Shown here: piece by piece, positions 1 to 10,610 of the stretch | Position numbering within the stretch: the stretch's first letter is position 1 | Layout of the letters: every line of letters starts with the position of its first letter | NCBI GenBank assembly: GCA_023091665.1 | Contig: JALJCQ010000030.1 | Coordinates: 436,501 to 500,500 of the forward strand | DNA length: 64,000 bases | Source: Pythium myriotylum | Lineage: Eukaryota; Oomycota; Peronosporomycetes; Pythiales; Pythiaceae | Direction of reading: 5' to 3' | Notes under the pieces: generated by a model | Told to the model about the DNA's origin: nothing | The model's database searches: none | Seen by the model: only the letters and a program-made list of their open reading frames with translations | Program-made: the position numbers and the translations under genes

Positions 1-231
1 GGTCGCGTGTATATTTGTCCGACCAATCCGCAGCGAGTCGAGAGGATTCTGAAACGTGGGAAGCGGTTCTGAGCTGAGACAAGAAGCGATCATGCTCTGC
101 GTCGAGTATGGCTCTTGGAGGAGGACACGAGGGGCACGGCAGATCAGGAAGTGATGTGGACTCCATGAATGTAGCTATGTTAGTGTTGACATGTCGCAGG
201 AACTATTTTCAATCAAACGGGAAGGTGGTGC

Positions 232-842
232 GTACTCACTTTTATATCTTGAAGGCGACATCGAGAATCCGAAATCGTCCCGAATAGAAGGTCTGTCGCT
301 AACGAGAAGATCTACTCACAATAGAGGGCTGTTACAAATGGGCACTACCTGAATGTCACAATCGCAGAAATGGCCGAATGGGTTCTCGTGCCCATAAATA
401 TCTCATTTCAGTATATATCTCAATAATTGCAAGAAATAATATTGTTTTTAGATAGTACGGCCTTGGTCAGTCCTCAATTCGCGAAGAAGACTCGATCGAG
501 TCCCTTCGCCATGTCTGCCACGCGTACGTCCCTGTTGACGCGTCGTGGTCATGAAGTTAGATGCGGGATAAAAATGGCCATGCTATTTGGCCCAAACAGT
601 TGACACGCACCACCAGCGGCGACGAACGATCTCCAGCCGTTGAAAATTTGGCAACATTTTTTCCCTGTCACTCTTTCGGGGTCTTGCGCATTTGAGGATG
701 ACACTCCAGCGAGGTAAGGAGGTCACTCATCTGGGTGTGTACATTCCTGTAATAAATCGAAAGGGGAGCAGTCCAAAATCTACCCAAATAGAGGGATATC
801 GCCTACGAGATGTTTTCGCTTCCGAGATATAAAAGTGAGTAC
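232..842. repeat. possible MITE-like element with inverted ends
   Basis: An 18-bp perfect inverted repeat (GTACTCACTTTTATATCT at 232-249, its complement at 825-842) bounds about 611 bp. Similarity continues imperfectly inward for about 15-20 bp (gaaggcgac versus ggaagcgaa). No coding capacity lies between. I could not find a convincing target-site duplication, so a chance or regulatory inverted repeat remains possible. Confidence 0.35.
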
Positions 843-1165
843 TTCATTTTTTAAAAGCTCAAGTGGGTTGCGTTGGCTTCCAAGCGTACTTCTAAGCGAA
901 CGCCACCGCGGTCGAAGACACAAAAGCCATGGTGATCAGGCTGCCAAAAGCGACCCCACCGCCGCCATTCGTGGGTGTTGGCATGACTGACGGAAGTGGT
1001 CGTCGCCGCATCGGTTGAGGCAGTCCGAAGTTGTTTGAGGTCGCTGGACAACAAGTTCGCAAATGTACACTGTCAGCATAGTTCATGATTCAGCTACAAT
1101 TACTCTGGCTAGCCGATCGCGAACCGTCATTTCCGCGAAGTATTCGTCATTCGATGATCACCATC

Positions 1166-1177
1166 CACGTGACGTCA
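1166..1177. promoter_or_regulatory. CACGTG/TGACGTCA palindrome, possible bZIP or bHLH site
   Basis: Overlapping CACGTG and TGACGTCA palindromes. These are classical bHLH and CRE/bZIP binding sequences in other eukaryotes. There is no adjacent gene to regulate, so function is speculative. Confidence 0.2.
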
Positions 1178-1364
1178 TCCCTCCGGGACGTTCCACGCGC
1201 CGCCCGAGTATATGAATGATACGCACTCGAAGTCGTATGGGCTAGCCTGAGCACCTAGTATCGTTCTAGAGACGACACACTCTCGAATCTTCTAACTCTC
1301 GCTTTGTTCTACCTGGTGCTTTTGGGTCCTATTACCACCGATTTCCTATTGATCGGTTGTGACT

Positions 1365-2382
1365 TGTGGTAGAGTGGGTCAGCAAAATCACTGCACAGCG
1401 ACTGCTTGTGACAGCTGACCACTCGCCAACAGGCCTTCAGATTCTTGGTGCTAGTGAGCTACCAACAGACGTTACACCCCACGAAAGTCGCTGTGGGGGT
1501 GAACCGTGGGCGCTCTGGTACCGAAGTCGGGGGAGGGGAAGCCAGAGGGTCGTGAAGCCTCTGGGGTCGGCCAGCTGAGCTCCGCGAGGAGACCGTCTCG
1601 CAGAGTTGAGCCGGGGGTCGTACCGGGCCGAGAAACACGCCTGCTCAACACGCAGGGGCTCGGAGTACTTGTGCGCAGCCGATGAGACGGCTGCGGCTTC
1701 TTTGGGGCGTAAGATCTGCTAGTGCCCAGCACTAGAGACCGTAACCTTGCCTTGTCGTGGCGGGGGGACGATCCCACCGGCGCACACGAGTGTCCTTGTC
1801 CTTGATGCAGCCGACGCCGCTGGCGGTATTGCCCCAGCGCTTCAAGTCGGCCGCTTGAGGGTCGTCGGCTTCCCCTGACAGCAATAGCCAGGTTCCAGCG
1901 GGGTCTTCTTTAACGTCACCTCCTGTTGGTGACGGCGAGCCTTGATGCGACGTTCCTTGCCAAGACGACGCGGCTTGCTTGCGGGCTTGGCGGTGAAAGT
2001 GGAAGTCTATTACCTTGGTCTCATCAGCTGATCTAACTACCCCTACGCTAAGTTCGGCTGCCCTAAGTTCGCTACCGGCTCTACACCCATTACTACTGCT
2101 GAATACATGCCCTTTTTCTGCCGATTCAGCCAGTATCCTGCCGATCATCCCCCTTGTATTCAGGCGATGACTGCGGCTTTCGGCTACGCAATCGACCCCC
2201 ATTTTAGCCAATCGGCTATGGGATGGCACAATCGTCTCAGTATCGGTTCCGCCGGTAATACCGGCGGCTGATACCGAGTATAGTAATAGTATGGGTTAGT
2301 CTGGAGCCTCCTACGGTACTACCCAGAGTCTCTGCCTATCACCTCGGTCTAGTGCCCTAAAATTCTCGGCCGCTTTACCACA
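1365..2382 (-). repeat. E1 3' LTR (left copy)
   Basis: 1018 bp, starting TGTGGTA and ending TACCACA. It is collinear with 22728-23745. Short ORFs inside it also appear in the other LTR and look non-genic. The purine-rich stretch just inside it on the minus strand (complement of about 2383-2400) is the candidate polypurine tract. Confidence 0.95.
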
Positions 2383-2595
2383 GCGCCCGTCTCCCATCGG
2401 CCTGGTCGCAGACCTTGGGTGATGGGAGAACTCCTCTCGGCCGAGTCACCACACATCAGCCGATCACGCCGTTGGAGCAGCCGCACAGCTTTCGGCCCCT
2501 TCACTTCGTCTTCTCCTCCGGTCTCCCCTTGACGGTACGCATCGCTCCTTCTCCGGTCATCATGGAGGTGTTCGCTTGCTCACACCGTTCTGCAG

Positions 2596-5343
2596 ATGAG
2601 TGAGGCGCGCTTGGTCAAACTCGCGCGCTCTAAGCTGGCAGGCGTCGCGAGTGATCTGTTCGAGGCGATTTCTGACCTGACAGTCCCGCTGTCCGTCGAG
2701 CAACTACGCGGGTTGACTACGCTGTTGGAACGCGCCTCGACCGCTCTTCAGTCTTCCGACGCCTGCTCAAGCTTCCTCGAGTCTGTGAGCAGCACGCTCG
2801 CTGCCGAGCTCGCCTCGTTGAAGGCGCGAGTGAAGAGTGCGGACGTCGAGCTCGTCGACCTGCGGGCCAAGGCTCAGCGCCTCGAAGAACTTGAACGGTC
2901 AAAGGTGCGTCTACACATCGCTGCCGTCCGTCGTGCCGCCCGCCTCCGTTCTCTAGCTGACTCCGGTGCCCAGGCTGAGGCCAGTCGACAACTTGCTAGT
3001 CCTCCACCTGCGAATGCTCCTTCGTCGACCTCTGCTCCTGACGAGGTGGCTGACCTTCGCCGTCGACTCGAGCTTTATCGCGATGAGCGCGAGCGTGACG
3101 CCTAGACGCTGAAGACTGTAACCCAGGAGCGCGATTCACTGCGCGACCGACTCGACGCGGCTGAGAAAGTGGCCGCAGCTGCGACGGCGGAGCAAGCGGA
3201 TCTCGAGCAGAAGTACAAGGCCTACAGGCGCCTCGGCAGTCTGGGCTCGCTCCGTGAGGTGAACCAGGAGATTGCGAACTACCGCGGCTTCGGCACGGTA
3301 GGAGCAATTCGTCGGCGGATGACGGCCGATGCCGTGACCATCGCGTTCCTACAGGCGATCTTGGCCCAAGCGCGAGCCGCCTTGCTCAAGTATGAAAAGC
3401 TGATCGGCCCTGTCTTGCTCACTGGTTTTCGCGAGGCAGGCGCAACGTCGACGGCTCTCGGTGTCCTCAACAGGCTTCGCGGCGAAGCGAACCCTTCGGC
3501 TCCTCGTGTCAACCTGGGGTTCTTGACGCCTGTCTTTGATCAACTGGTATCACGCCTCACACCGGACGGCTTTCGGATCAACGGATCGGATGCCTTGACC
3601 ACGATGGCTGCCGAGATATCGAAGGCCGACCCCTCCGTGCCCACCGACACGTTCATGATACGGCAGAAGATCGTCAACGATTGCACTCGTCTTATGGAGA
3701 AGATTGATAATCTTCGGCCAGACGACGACATCGAGCAGTTCTTGAAAGATCTTGGCGGCGGCGAGCTCGAGTCGCTGTTCGAGCAGGACTCCCTCTTTGG
3801 TGGCGGCTTCGGCGGCACTATCGCCGGACAGCTAGGCTCATCGGGCGACTCTTCGGCCAGCGCGGCTCCGTCGTCGCAGGCGCGAGGCGGCAACTCCGCC
3901 CGCAGCCCGAGCCCGGACGCCGCTGTCTCTGGTCGTGTTGCGCCGGCGGGCACGAAGGCACCTACGAAGAAGAAGGCGAAGAAGAACCGAGAGGGGGCTG
4001 CTGTCGCGGCGCAGCCGCAGAGCCAACCTTCACCGGATCCGACTCCCCAGGACGTCGTGGATCTCACCGACTCGCGTGGATCACCGGTGCCGAAGAATCA
4101 GGGCCGCAAGTCTTCAGCCACTACCGTGGGCCCGTCGGCCGAGCGAGGCGCCAACTACGTCTCTCGATCAACCTTGAACTCGATGCGCGAGTCTTATCCG
4201 ATCTGGGCAGCTGGATGGCCGGAAAGTGGGCCGCCTTCGACGTTGTCGGCTGATCAGATCGAGCGACTCGCGTGGCGGTTGGGCTTGTTCCCTTGCGAGG
4301 CCGTGGCCCCGAACTACAACCAAGATACCAAGTTCCTCACAGAAGCCAATGCTCGCCTCAACGTTGATGCTGCTGAGATCACCCTCTGGAATGCCGCGGC
4401 TCGGTGGAAGAAGTTCTTGAAGATGATCCCCAAGCCGATCACCTTCAACTATGCCGACGATCGTTTCGTGGGGCTCTACACTGAGACCATGGCCTTTTAT
4501 AGGCTGGTGATTCGCACCTTCTACGAGCGGACGCATTACTTGGTCGTGCCGTCGTCGGTCGATCGTCAGTGGCGCGAGGAGCGCAAGCAGCGGCATTCGA
4601 CTACGAAGACTCACGTCAAGGCCCATTGTCGGCGTCTGTCGAAGTTCCTTGACGACAATCCTGACATCGACACCGATCTACTGTTGGACCCCTTCTTCCT
4701 CATTGCTCCGCCGATTGGCACTGTGTACCTGCTGCCGATGCCCAACGAGACTGTGCTTGCAGCTGCTGACCGTGTCGATCAAGCCGAACCAGAGCGTGCT
4801 TTCTTCTTGCTCAAGCCGGAGGCTCACCCTTCCCACTCGGTGCGCAGCCGCGTCTACCACAAGTTCTGGCGCGATTCGCCGTCCAAGAGTGCCCCGTCGT
4901 CTCCGTCGGCGTCGAGCCGTGCGTCCGGGAAGCGGAAGCGCCTCGAGGCCTCCTCCGATGAGGAAGAGAAAGAGGGCGTGGAGGGGAGCGACGATGATTC
5001 GACGGCAGATGAGCAGCCACGGCACACGAAGAGCGCTCCTTCGTCGCCCATGAGCAGCGGCAAGCCGAAGACGTCCAGCGGGGCCACGACCAAATCTCAA
5101 CCTGCCGATACTACGAAGCCGTCGGGTCGCACAGGAGCCGACGCGCCGACCGCTGCTGGCGGTCGCACACCTTCGCCTTCAAGCAGCTTGGCGCCTCAAG
5201 GACCGACCACGCCCGCGTCTGCCAAGCCGTCAGCGGCTCCCTCGAGCCTACTGCCTCCCGCTACCGCTGATGCGCCCCGTGCCGGGTCGACTGCTGAAGC
5301 TTCGATTACCAGCCCAGGGAAGGCCGCTCCTGCACAGATCTAG
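2596..5343 (+). pseudogene. antisense long ORF of E1, about 915 codons, one in-frame TAG
   Basis: One frame runs from the ATG at 2596 to a stop at 5341-5343, broken only by TAG at 3103-3105 (codon 170). The two halves share a frame, so this was one gene. It lies on the strand opposite gag-pol, between the pol 3' end and the 3' LTR, and is convergent with pol. Residues about 55-220 are heptad-rich (coiled coil likely). Residues about 390-500 are Ser/Pro/Ala/Lys-rich with a basic patch (TKKKAKK). Residues about 520-755 look globular, with many Trp/Tyr/Phe. The last 160 residues are low complexity with a KRKR cluster. I see no signal peptide or membrane segment, so it does not look like env. I do not recognise the family. 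Nuclear or RNA-binding roles are only guesses. Confidence 0.7.
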
Positions 5344-5660
5344 CGCTGTTAGCTTGGTAGCAGTTGAACACCATAGGAAATCGTCTTCGCAGATAATCGT
5401 AATGATCACTCCGTTTCCCTCTTCTTCACTTGATCCATAGGCAGTCGAACTTGTCACCTTCATCTTTTCACGTCACGTTATACAATATGCATGTCCACCA
5501 AATGACTTGCCGGTGCCTCCCACCGGCCACAACCTCGCTGCAGTCAGCTAGCCAGGGCAACGACCTGACTAACCCGGGCGTTAGTTACGCCAACTCGGAG
5601 CCGCACAGCATCGGACGCCGCCTCCTGGACGGCGTTGATCACTGCGCAGCTGGCCGAGTA
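5344..5660. other. gap between convergent E1 ORFs
   Basis: 317 bp separates the stop of the antisense ORF from the pol stop. No ORF of its own is seen. It presumably holds the 3' ends of both convergent transcripts. Confidence 0.4.
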
Positions 5661-8600
5661 CTATTCCTCCTCTTCGACCTCGGTCGCCATCGCGGCAAAG
5701 CGTCCTTCGACGCGCAGCTGTCGCTCGTACTCTTCGATGAGGCTCGGCGCGTTCATGTCGTCTTCGGCGATCCAGTCTGTCGTGTCCCAGCCGACCCACT
5801 TCACGTGGTACTCGCGAGTAGGCCGCCCTTGGCGAGCAGAGCGTACGTCGCGGTGGCCGATAATCGCCTCGACCTCGTGATGCCCCTCGTCGTTGTCCGG
5901 CTCGAGCGAGTCTTCGGGGAGCAGCGCCTCGTCGAAGTCGAGCCGAGCATCAGCTGCGACCTCCAACTCTGTGACGGGGCGGTCTTCGAAGCTACGCCAC
6001 AGCTTCAAGCGCGAGATGTGAACGGTGGGGAGGATACGGTAAGCCGAGCCCTCGATTTCCAGCTTGACCAGGTGCGTGGCCGGTCGCTCTAGCACTCTAA
6101 ATGGCCCGTGCCATAGATGTGCGAGCTTACGCGCGAAACCTGGCTTGACTTGGTCAATGTAGACCCACACCTTAGCGCCCGGGACTATCGCGGACGTGTC
6201 GCCGCGGGCTGCTGACTCGCTCGCCTCTCGACGCTCTTCCATCGCTTGACGAAGTAGCCGAACCACGTCTTGCCGTGCCTTCTGGTACTGGATCTGGACG
6301 GCCGATCGCCATCGTCTCACATCGGCGTGGCCGTCTTGGTCTGCCGTCGGCAGCACAGATTCGAGAGTCGTTCGAGGCTCCCACCCGTGTAGCAGGTAGA
6401 ATGGCGAGTCGCCGCGGACGCGATCGTGAGCCGAGTTGAGCGCAAACACGAGCCGTTCTGCGTAATCGTCCCAGTCTCTTTGCTGAGGATCGGACACATA
6501 GAGCTTGACGGCGTGGACGACCGTCTGTACCATTCGCTCCGTCATGCCGTTAGACAGAGGCCGATAGGCGAGCGTAGCACGACTCCTCTGGCCGATCAGT
6601 CGATTGAACGCGCGGAAGACGGCCGACATAAATGCTGGTTCTCGGTCGTGTCGAATGACTCGGCTCGCACCGAAGCGCCTATACACGCAACGCTCGTAGG
6701 ACTCCGCCACTTCTTGGGCCTCTCGAGACCGATTTGCCGATACGATGACGAAGCCCGTATGCTGATCCACCCAAATTAAGAGCTCGGTGTCCCCGCGGTG
6801 CGACTTAGGCAATGACGGTACGTGGTCCATGCCGACCACCTCGAATGGCCGAGTCGCGACGATATTCCCCGGCGACGGGACTTGAATCCGCGGCTGACCC
6901 TTGCCGGACTGGCAATCTGGGCACGCAGCCACGTAGTCGCGAAAGTCAGCGTACATATTCCTCCAGAATAGATAACGGCGGGCCTTCTCGTACACGCGAC
7001 TCACCCCTTGGTGGCCGCCGGCCAAGCTGACATGGTAGTGATGCAGGACTTCACGGTGTAGAGTAGACGGCACGACGAGACGGAGGCGCAGCTCGCGTCG
7101 CTCTCGATCCTTCGCCTTCTGGTAGCCGACGTAGTACAGCAAGCCATCGACGACTTCATACGACGTTGCGAGCTTCTCGCACGCCGCGCGCTCTTGGTCG
7201 CTGAGCGCGGCGACGTCGCCCGCGAGGAAACGCTTGACGTTGGCGCTCCATCGTTCTTCGTCTTGCGCCGTCGAGATGCGCTCCGCGCGCAGTCGCTCGA
7301 CCCACGCCGTGCCGGACTCAACTGTCGGGTCCCGCGAAGTGTCCCACGGGCTTGCGCAGTCATCACGCTGATCAACGCCGAAGTGCGCACCGTCCGCCCT
7401 GGCTATGTTCGCGTCATCATTGATTGCGATACCGGATTCGTCATCATCTGGCCGTGTCGCTTCTTGATGATGCGCACTGCGCCTGGCTATGTCCGTTGGG
7501 TACATCGCTGAATCTTCGACTGACTCTCGAGCCTTGGCGACGCGTCCGTCGGTGCCCTTCTCAGTTGTAGCCATCGCGTCAGCAGGCAGACGTTCATTGA
7601 TAGCTGGGCGCTCGCGCGCTGCTGGACGATCGACGGAATCGTCTGGAGCTTCGCTGCCGACTGCTGGAAGATCGAACGCCACTCGCCGGCCCGAGTCACT
7701 TGTGGACGCCCCGTCGCTCGTGCTCCCACGCCGGTCTTCACGGCGCTGGCGAGTTGGAACGTCCCGGCTATTCGCCGTACGTGCGCCTATGCGCCCCGTC
7801 GCTCCGTCAACGTCTTCGTTGATCTCTGTCGACTGTGGCGATGCCACAGCTCCCTCGACTCCGCTAGTTTCGCCTGTGCGTCGCCGGCGACGCCCGTGAG
7901 CTCGATCACCGCTCCCCGCTTGCCCTTCAGCCTCCTCGTGCTGTCGAGTCGCGTCTTGGCCATGATCGGCGCCCGTGGCAGCACCACCGCGCGTCACCAC
8001 GTGGACAGCCGCAGCCGGCTCGTCTTCACTCGGCCTGAGGACTTCAGGGAGGCGGTTCAGCATTCTCATACCGGCATGCTCGGCCGGGTCGACGACTCCG
8101 CCGGCACAGCGCTGCAGCGCCTTGCCCGTGTTGAGGTCGGCGGCGGCATTGAAGTCTCGAGCGACGTGTACGAGGTAAGCCGACTTGAACACGCTCAGCT
8201 TCGCCAGCGCCTCGGCGCGTAGAACCTGGAGCCCTGCTGTACGGCACTCGATGTCACCTCTCAGCTGCTGAATCACGATGCGGGAGTCGCCGCAGACGAT
8301 CACATCCTGGACGCCGTGTCGTGTAGCCAGATCCATGGCAGCTATAGCACCTCTGTACTCGGCTTCATTAACCGTTCCGTCGGCGAAGAAACACGTCTCG
8401 GCGGCGACAATCTTCCACGTCGGCAACGACCACAGGATGGCGCCGCAACTTGCCCCATTCCGCTTCGGCTTCGCCGATCCATCGAAAGACACGACCCACG
8501 CGGCCTCGTTCTTCGCTAATGACGGCACGGGCAGTCGATGTCGTTCGCCCACGACGCGTTTCCTCGGCTGAATATCGCCAAGCATCTCGTCCATCTTGTC

Positions 8601-9894
8601 CGCAGGGCCCGTGGCGGCTGCGACCAATCCGCTCAAGCCATCTTCGTCCTTCTTGACCTTCACGATCTCGAGCGTCCATGAACTCAGCACAGTAGCCCAC
8701 CGCTCCAAACGACCTTGAAGACCTTTCGCCTTGAACAACCAACCGAACGTGGAGAACCGCGTCAGCACCTGGATAGCGCGGCCACTCAGCATATTCGCCG
8801 CTCCGGACAGCACGTGGAGCAGAGCAAGGATCTCCTTCTCGGCTGGCGAGAACTTGGCTTCGTGGACTTTCAGCACCCTGCTGAAGAACTTCACCGGCAT
8901 CAGCTTCCCATCGTGTTCCTGCGCCAGTGTGGCAGCGACAGCCCACGGATTTGAGTAAATGATGACCACTGGCTGCTTCTCGGCGTCGAAGTGCCTCAGG
9001 ATCGGCGCATTCGCCAACTTCTGCTGGAGCTCTGCGAAGGCCCGTCGAGCAGACGCGAGATGACCGGGCTCTAGCGCATCCTTGGCCAAGTCTGCCTGGG
9101 TAACCTCGTAGAGTGCGGCCGCATAGACCGCAAAGTGCTCAATAAACTGATGATAATAGTTCAGAGAGCCCAAAAACGACTGAATCCCCTTCAGAGTCTT
9201 AGGAAACTCGAGTTGCAGCAGCTCGGAGAGGTTCTTCGGCTTCGCTCTGATGCCTTCCGCGGAAACCGAGTGCCCTAGGTAGTCGACACGGCTCATGCCG
9301 AACTCGCTCTTCGGGAGGCTGATCGAAAGCCCCCACTCCTCGCAGGCCTGCAGCAATCTCTCCAGCCGCTCACACATCTGATCCCAAGTCTCGCCGCCGA
9401 ACAAGATGTCGTCAATATACGATCTTCGACCTATCGCTGGTCGCGTCTCGGCTCCGGCCGGCTTGCCATCTTCGAACACATCAGCTTCCTTGTCCTGCAG
9501 GTGCTTGGGCGTCAGCTTCAGGTAGCCATAGAGCGCGTTATCAAGAAGCCGTTGATATATCTGGGGAGCGTTTTTCAACCCGAACGGCATCCTTAGCCAC
9601 TCAAACAACCCGAAGGGTGTCACGAAAGCCGAAATCGCCCGAGCCCGTGCAGTCATTCGCACGACCCAGAATCCTGACGCCATATCTAGTGAACAAAGCC
9701 ATCGTAGCGAGCCGAGATTTTCCAACAGGTCATGAACGACAGGCATAGGGTAGACCATCAGCCTAGTGAGGGCGTTCACCATTCTGTAATCGATACAGAG
9801 GCGAATATCAACACCGTTCTTCTTGACGACGATCACAATGGGAGACGCCCAAGCCGATGTCGATGGCGCGATGAAGCCCCCCTGGAGGAGTCCC
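5661..9894 (-). CDS. E1 pol, downstream part: RT, RNase H x2, integrase, chromodomain
   Basis: Open from the TTAA at 9895 to 5661. Numbering from the Met at 9836: reverse transcriptase with LDMASGFW near 50 and YIDD at 140-143. Next comes a degenerate Ty3-type RNase H (IIYSNPW replaces the usual Asp-containing start). A second RNase H follows at about 450-590 with FDGSAKP, EAEYRG, CGDSRIV and NAAAD, carrying the D-E-D-D set. A roughly 280-residue disordered linker follows. The integrase has an HHCC zinc region and D (MDHVP), D (RHDREPAF), E (MTERMV), and a chromodomain lies near 1310-1365 (EVEAI...YHVKWVGW). The N-terminal part of pol is on the far side of the piggyBac insert, in the same frame across a single TTAA. 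The first RNase H probably acts only structurally, as in other dual-RNase-H elements. Confidence 0.92.
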
Positions 9895-9898
9895 TTAA
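9895..9898. repeat. TTAA target duplication, left side of piggyBac
   Basis: TTAA directly precedes the CCCTTTCGCGAACG terminus. The matching TTAA is at 18884-18887. TTAA duplication is the hallmark of piggyBac-superfamily insertion. Confidence 0.95.
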
Positions 9899-9912
9899 CC
9901 CTTTCGCGAACG
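9899..9912 (+). repeat. piggyBac left terminal inverted repeat
   Basis: CCCTTTCGCGAACG, 14 bp, perfect complement of 18870-18883. Confidence 0.95.
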
Positions 9913-9915
9913 ACC

Positions 9916-9998
9916 GTACAAATTTTGCTCGTTCGACACCTGTTTCAAAAGTAGTCGCAAATCACCCCCCTCGAACGGGCAATTTTTGCTCGATCGAC
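9916..9998 (+). repeat. piggyBac left subterminal repeats
   Basis: Two copies of a motif approximating GCAAATTTTGCNCGATCGA lie at 9916-9937 and 9972-9998, the second preceded by CGAACGG. Two further copies in the same orientation lie at the right end. Repeats at these positions are candidate transposase-binding sites; this is inference. Confidence 0.6.
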
Positions 9999-10610
9999 AA
10001 ATGTACCACGCTGGACCGAATCTGGTTTTGATAATGTCCTGTCTTTGTACGAAATGCTGGAGGTGTTGTGCTGTCGGAGCGTATTTTTTTAGCTAGATTC
10101 GGTTTTTCCATGCAAAGTGCGTAATCTACGGCGGCTAGGTACGTGGTTGACCGAATAAATCGTCCTTGGTGCACAATCGTATGGAAAGCAACGATGAAAG
10201 AAACGCCTTGGAGGGGAGTTTTGTGGAGCAATCACCGCTGACCTGACTACAATCATGATTCGCGCACTGTCTATATCCGCTCATTCCCAAATCGTTGAGG
10301 CTCACTGGTGGCAATGCAGCCTGCACTTGCTCCGCGGGCACCGCTGTCCCGCGCGCCGCGCGGCGCGCGCCCAGTTCGCAGTACAGAGGTATCCGGTGCT
10401 CATCAGTCGTCGACGTCGACGGTGATCAGCTTCCCAACCTGCTTCGTGGATTGACAGAATGCCACCATAGCAATGCGTATTGGAGACGCTATCTGAAGTG
10501 CCAGTGCACTGTGCTAAAACCATGGATACCAAGCGACGAAGGCGATGCATCTGCAAGTGAATCTAGAGACAGTCCCAGCTATTGATGGATGAGTATAATG
10601 GACTGGATTG
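9999..10610. other. piggyBac left-end noncoding region
   Basis: About 610 bp between the subterminal repeats and the transposase stop. It includes a GC palindrome around 10350-10370 (cgcgcgccgcgcggcgcgcg). No ORF here shows coding character. Confidence 0.5.

Larger units (their letters stand above)
1..1364. other. left host-like flank, no confident gene
   Basis: This stretch precedes the GACT target site of element E1. I see no open frame longer than 67 codons and no recognisable domain. Two short overlapping minus-strand frames (851-1086) have low-complexity content and no family signature. The flank contains an inverted-repeat pair (232-249 and 825-842) and a CRE-like palindrome near 1170. 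It may be intergenic DNA or the edge of a gene outside the window. Confidence 0.5.

Noticed and set aside
851..1086. Overlapping minus-strand ORFs as a host gene
   Set aside because: Short, overlapping in two frames, no motif, no start context. Not supportable.
1366..2229. ORFs of 70, 101 and 165 codons inside the E1 LTR
   Set aside because: They recur in the other LTR, overlap each other on both strands and show no protein family. LTR sequence explains them.
2596..5343. Antisense ORF of E1 as an envelope gene
   Set aside because: No signal peptide, no membrane segment, and wrong strand. Its coiled-coil and basic composition suggest an intracellular protein.
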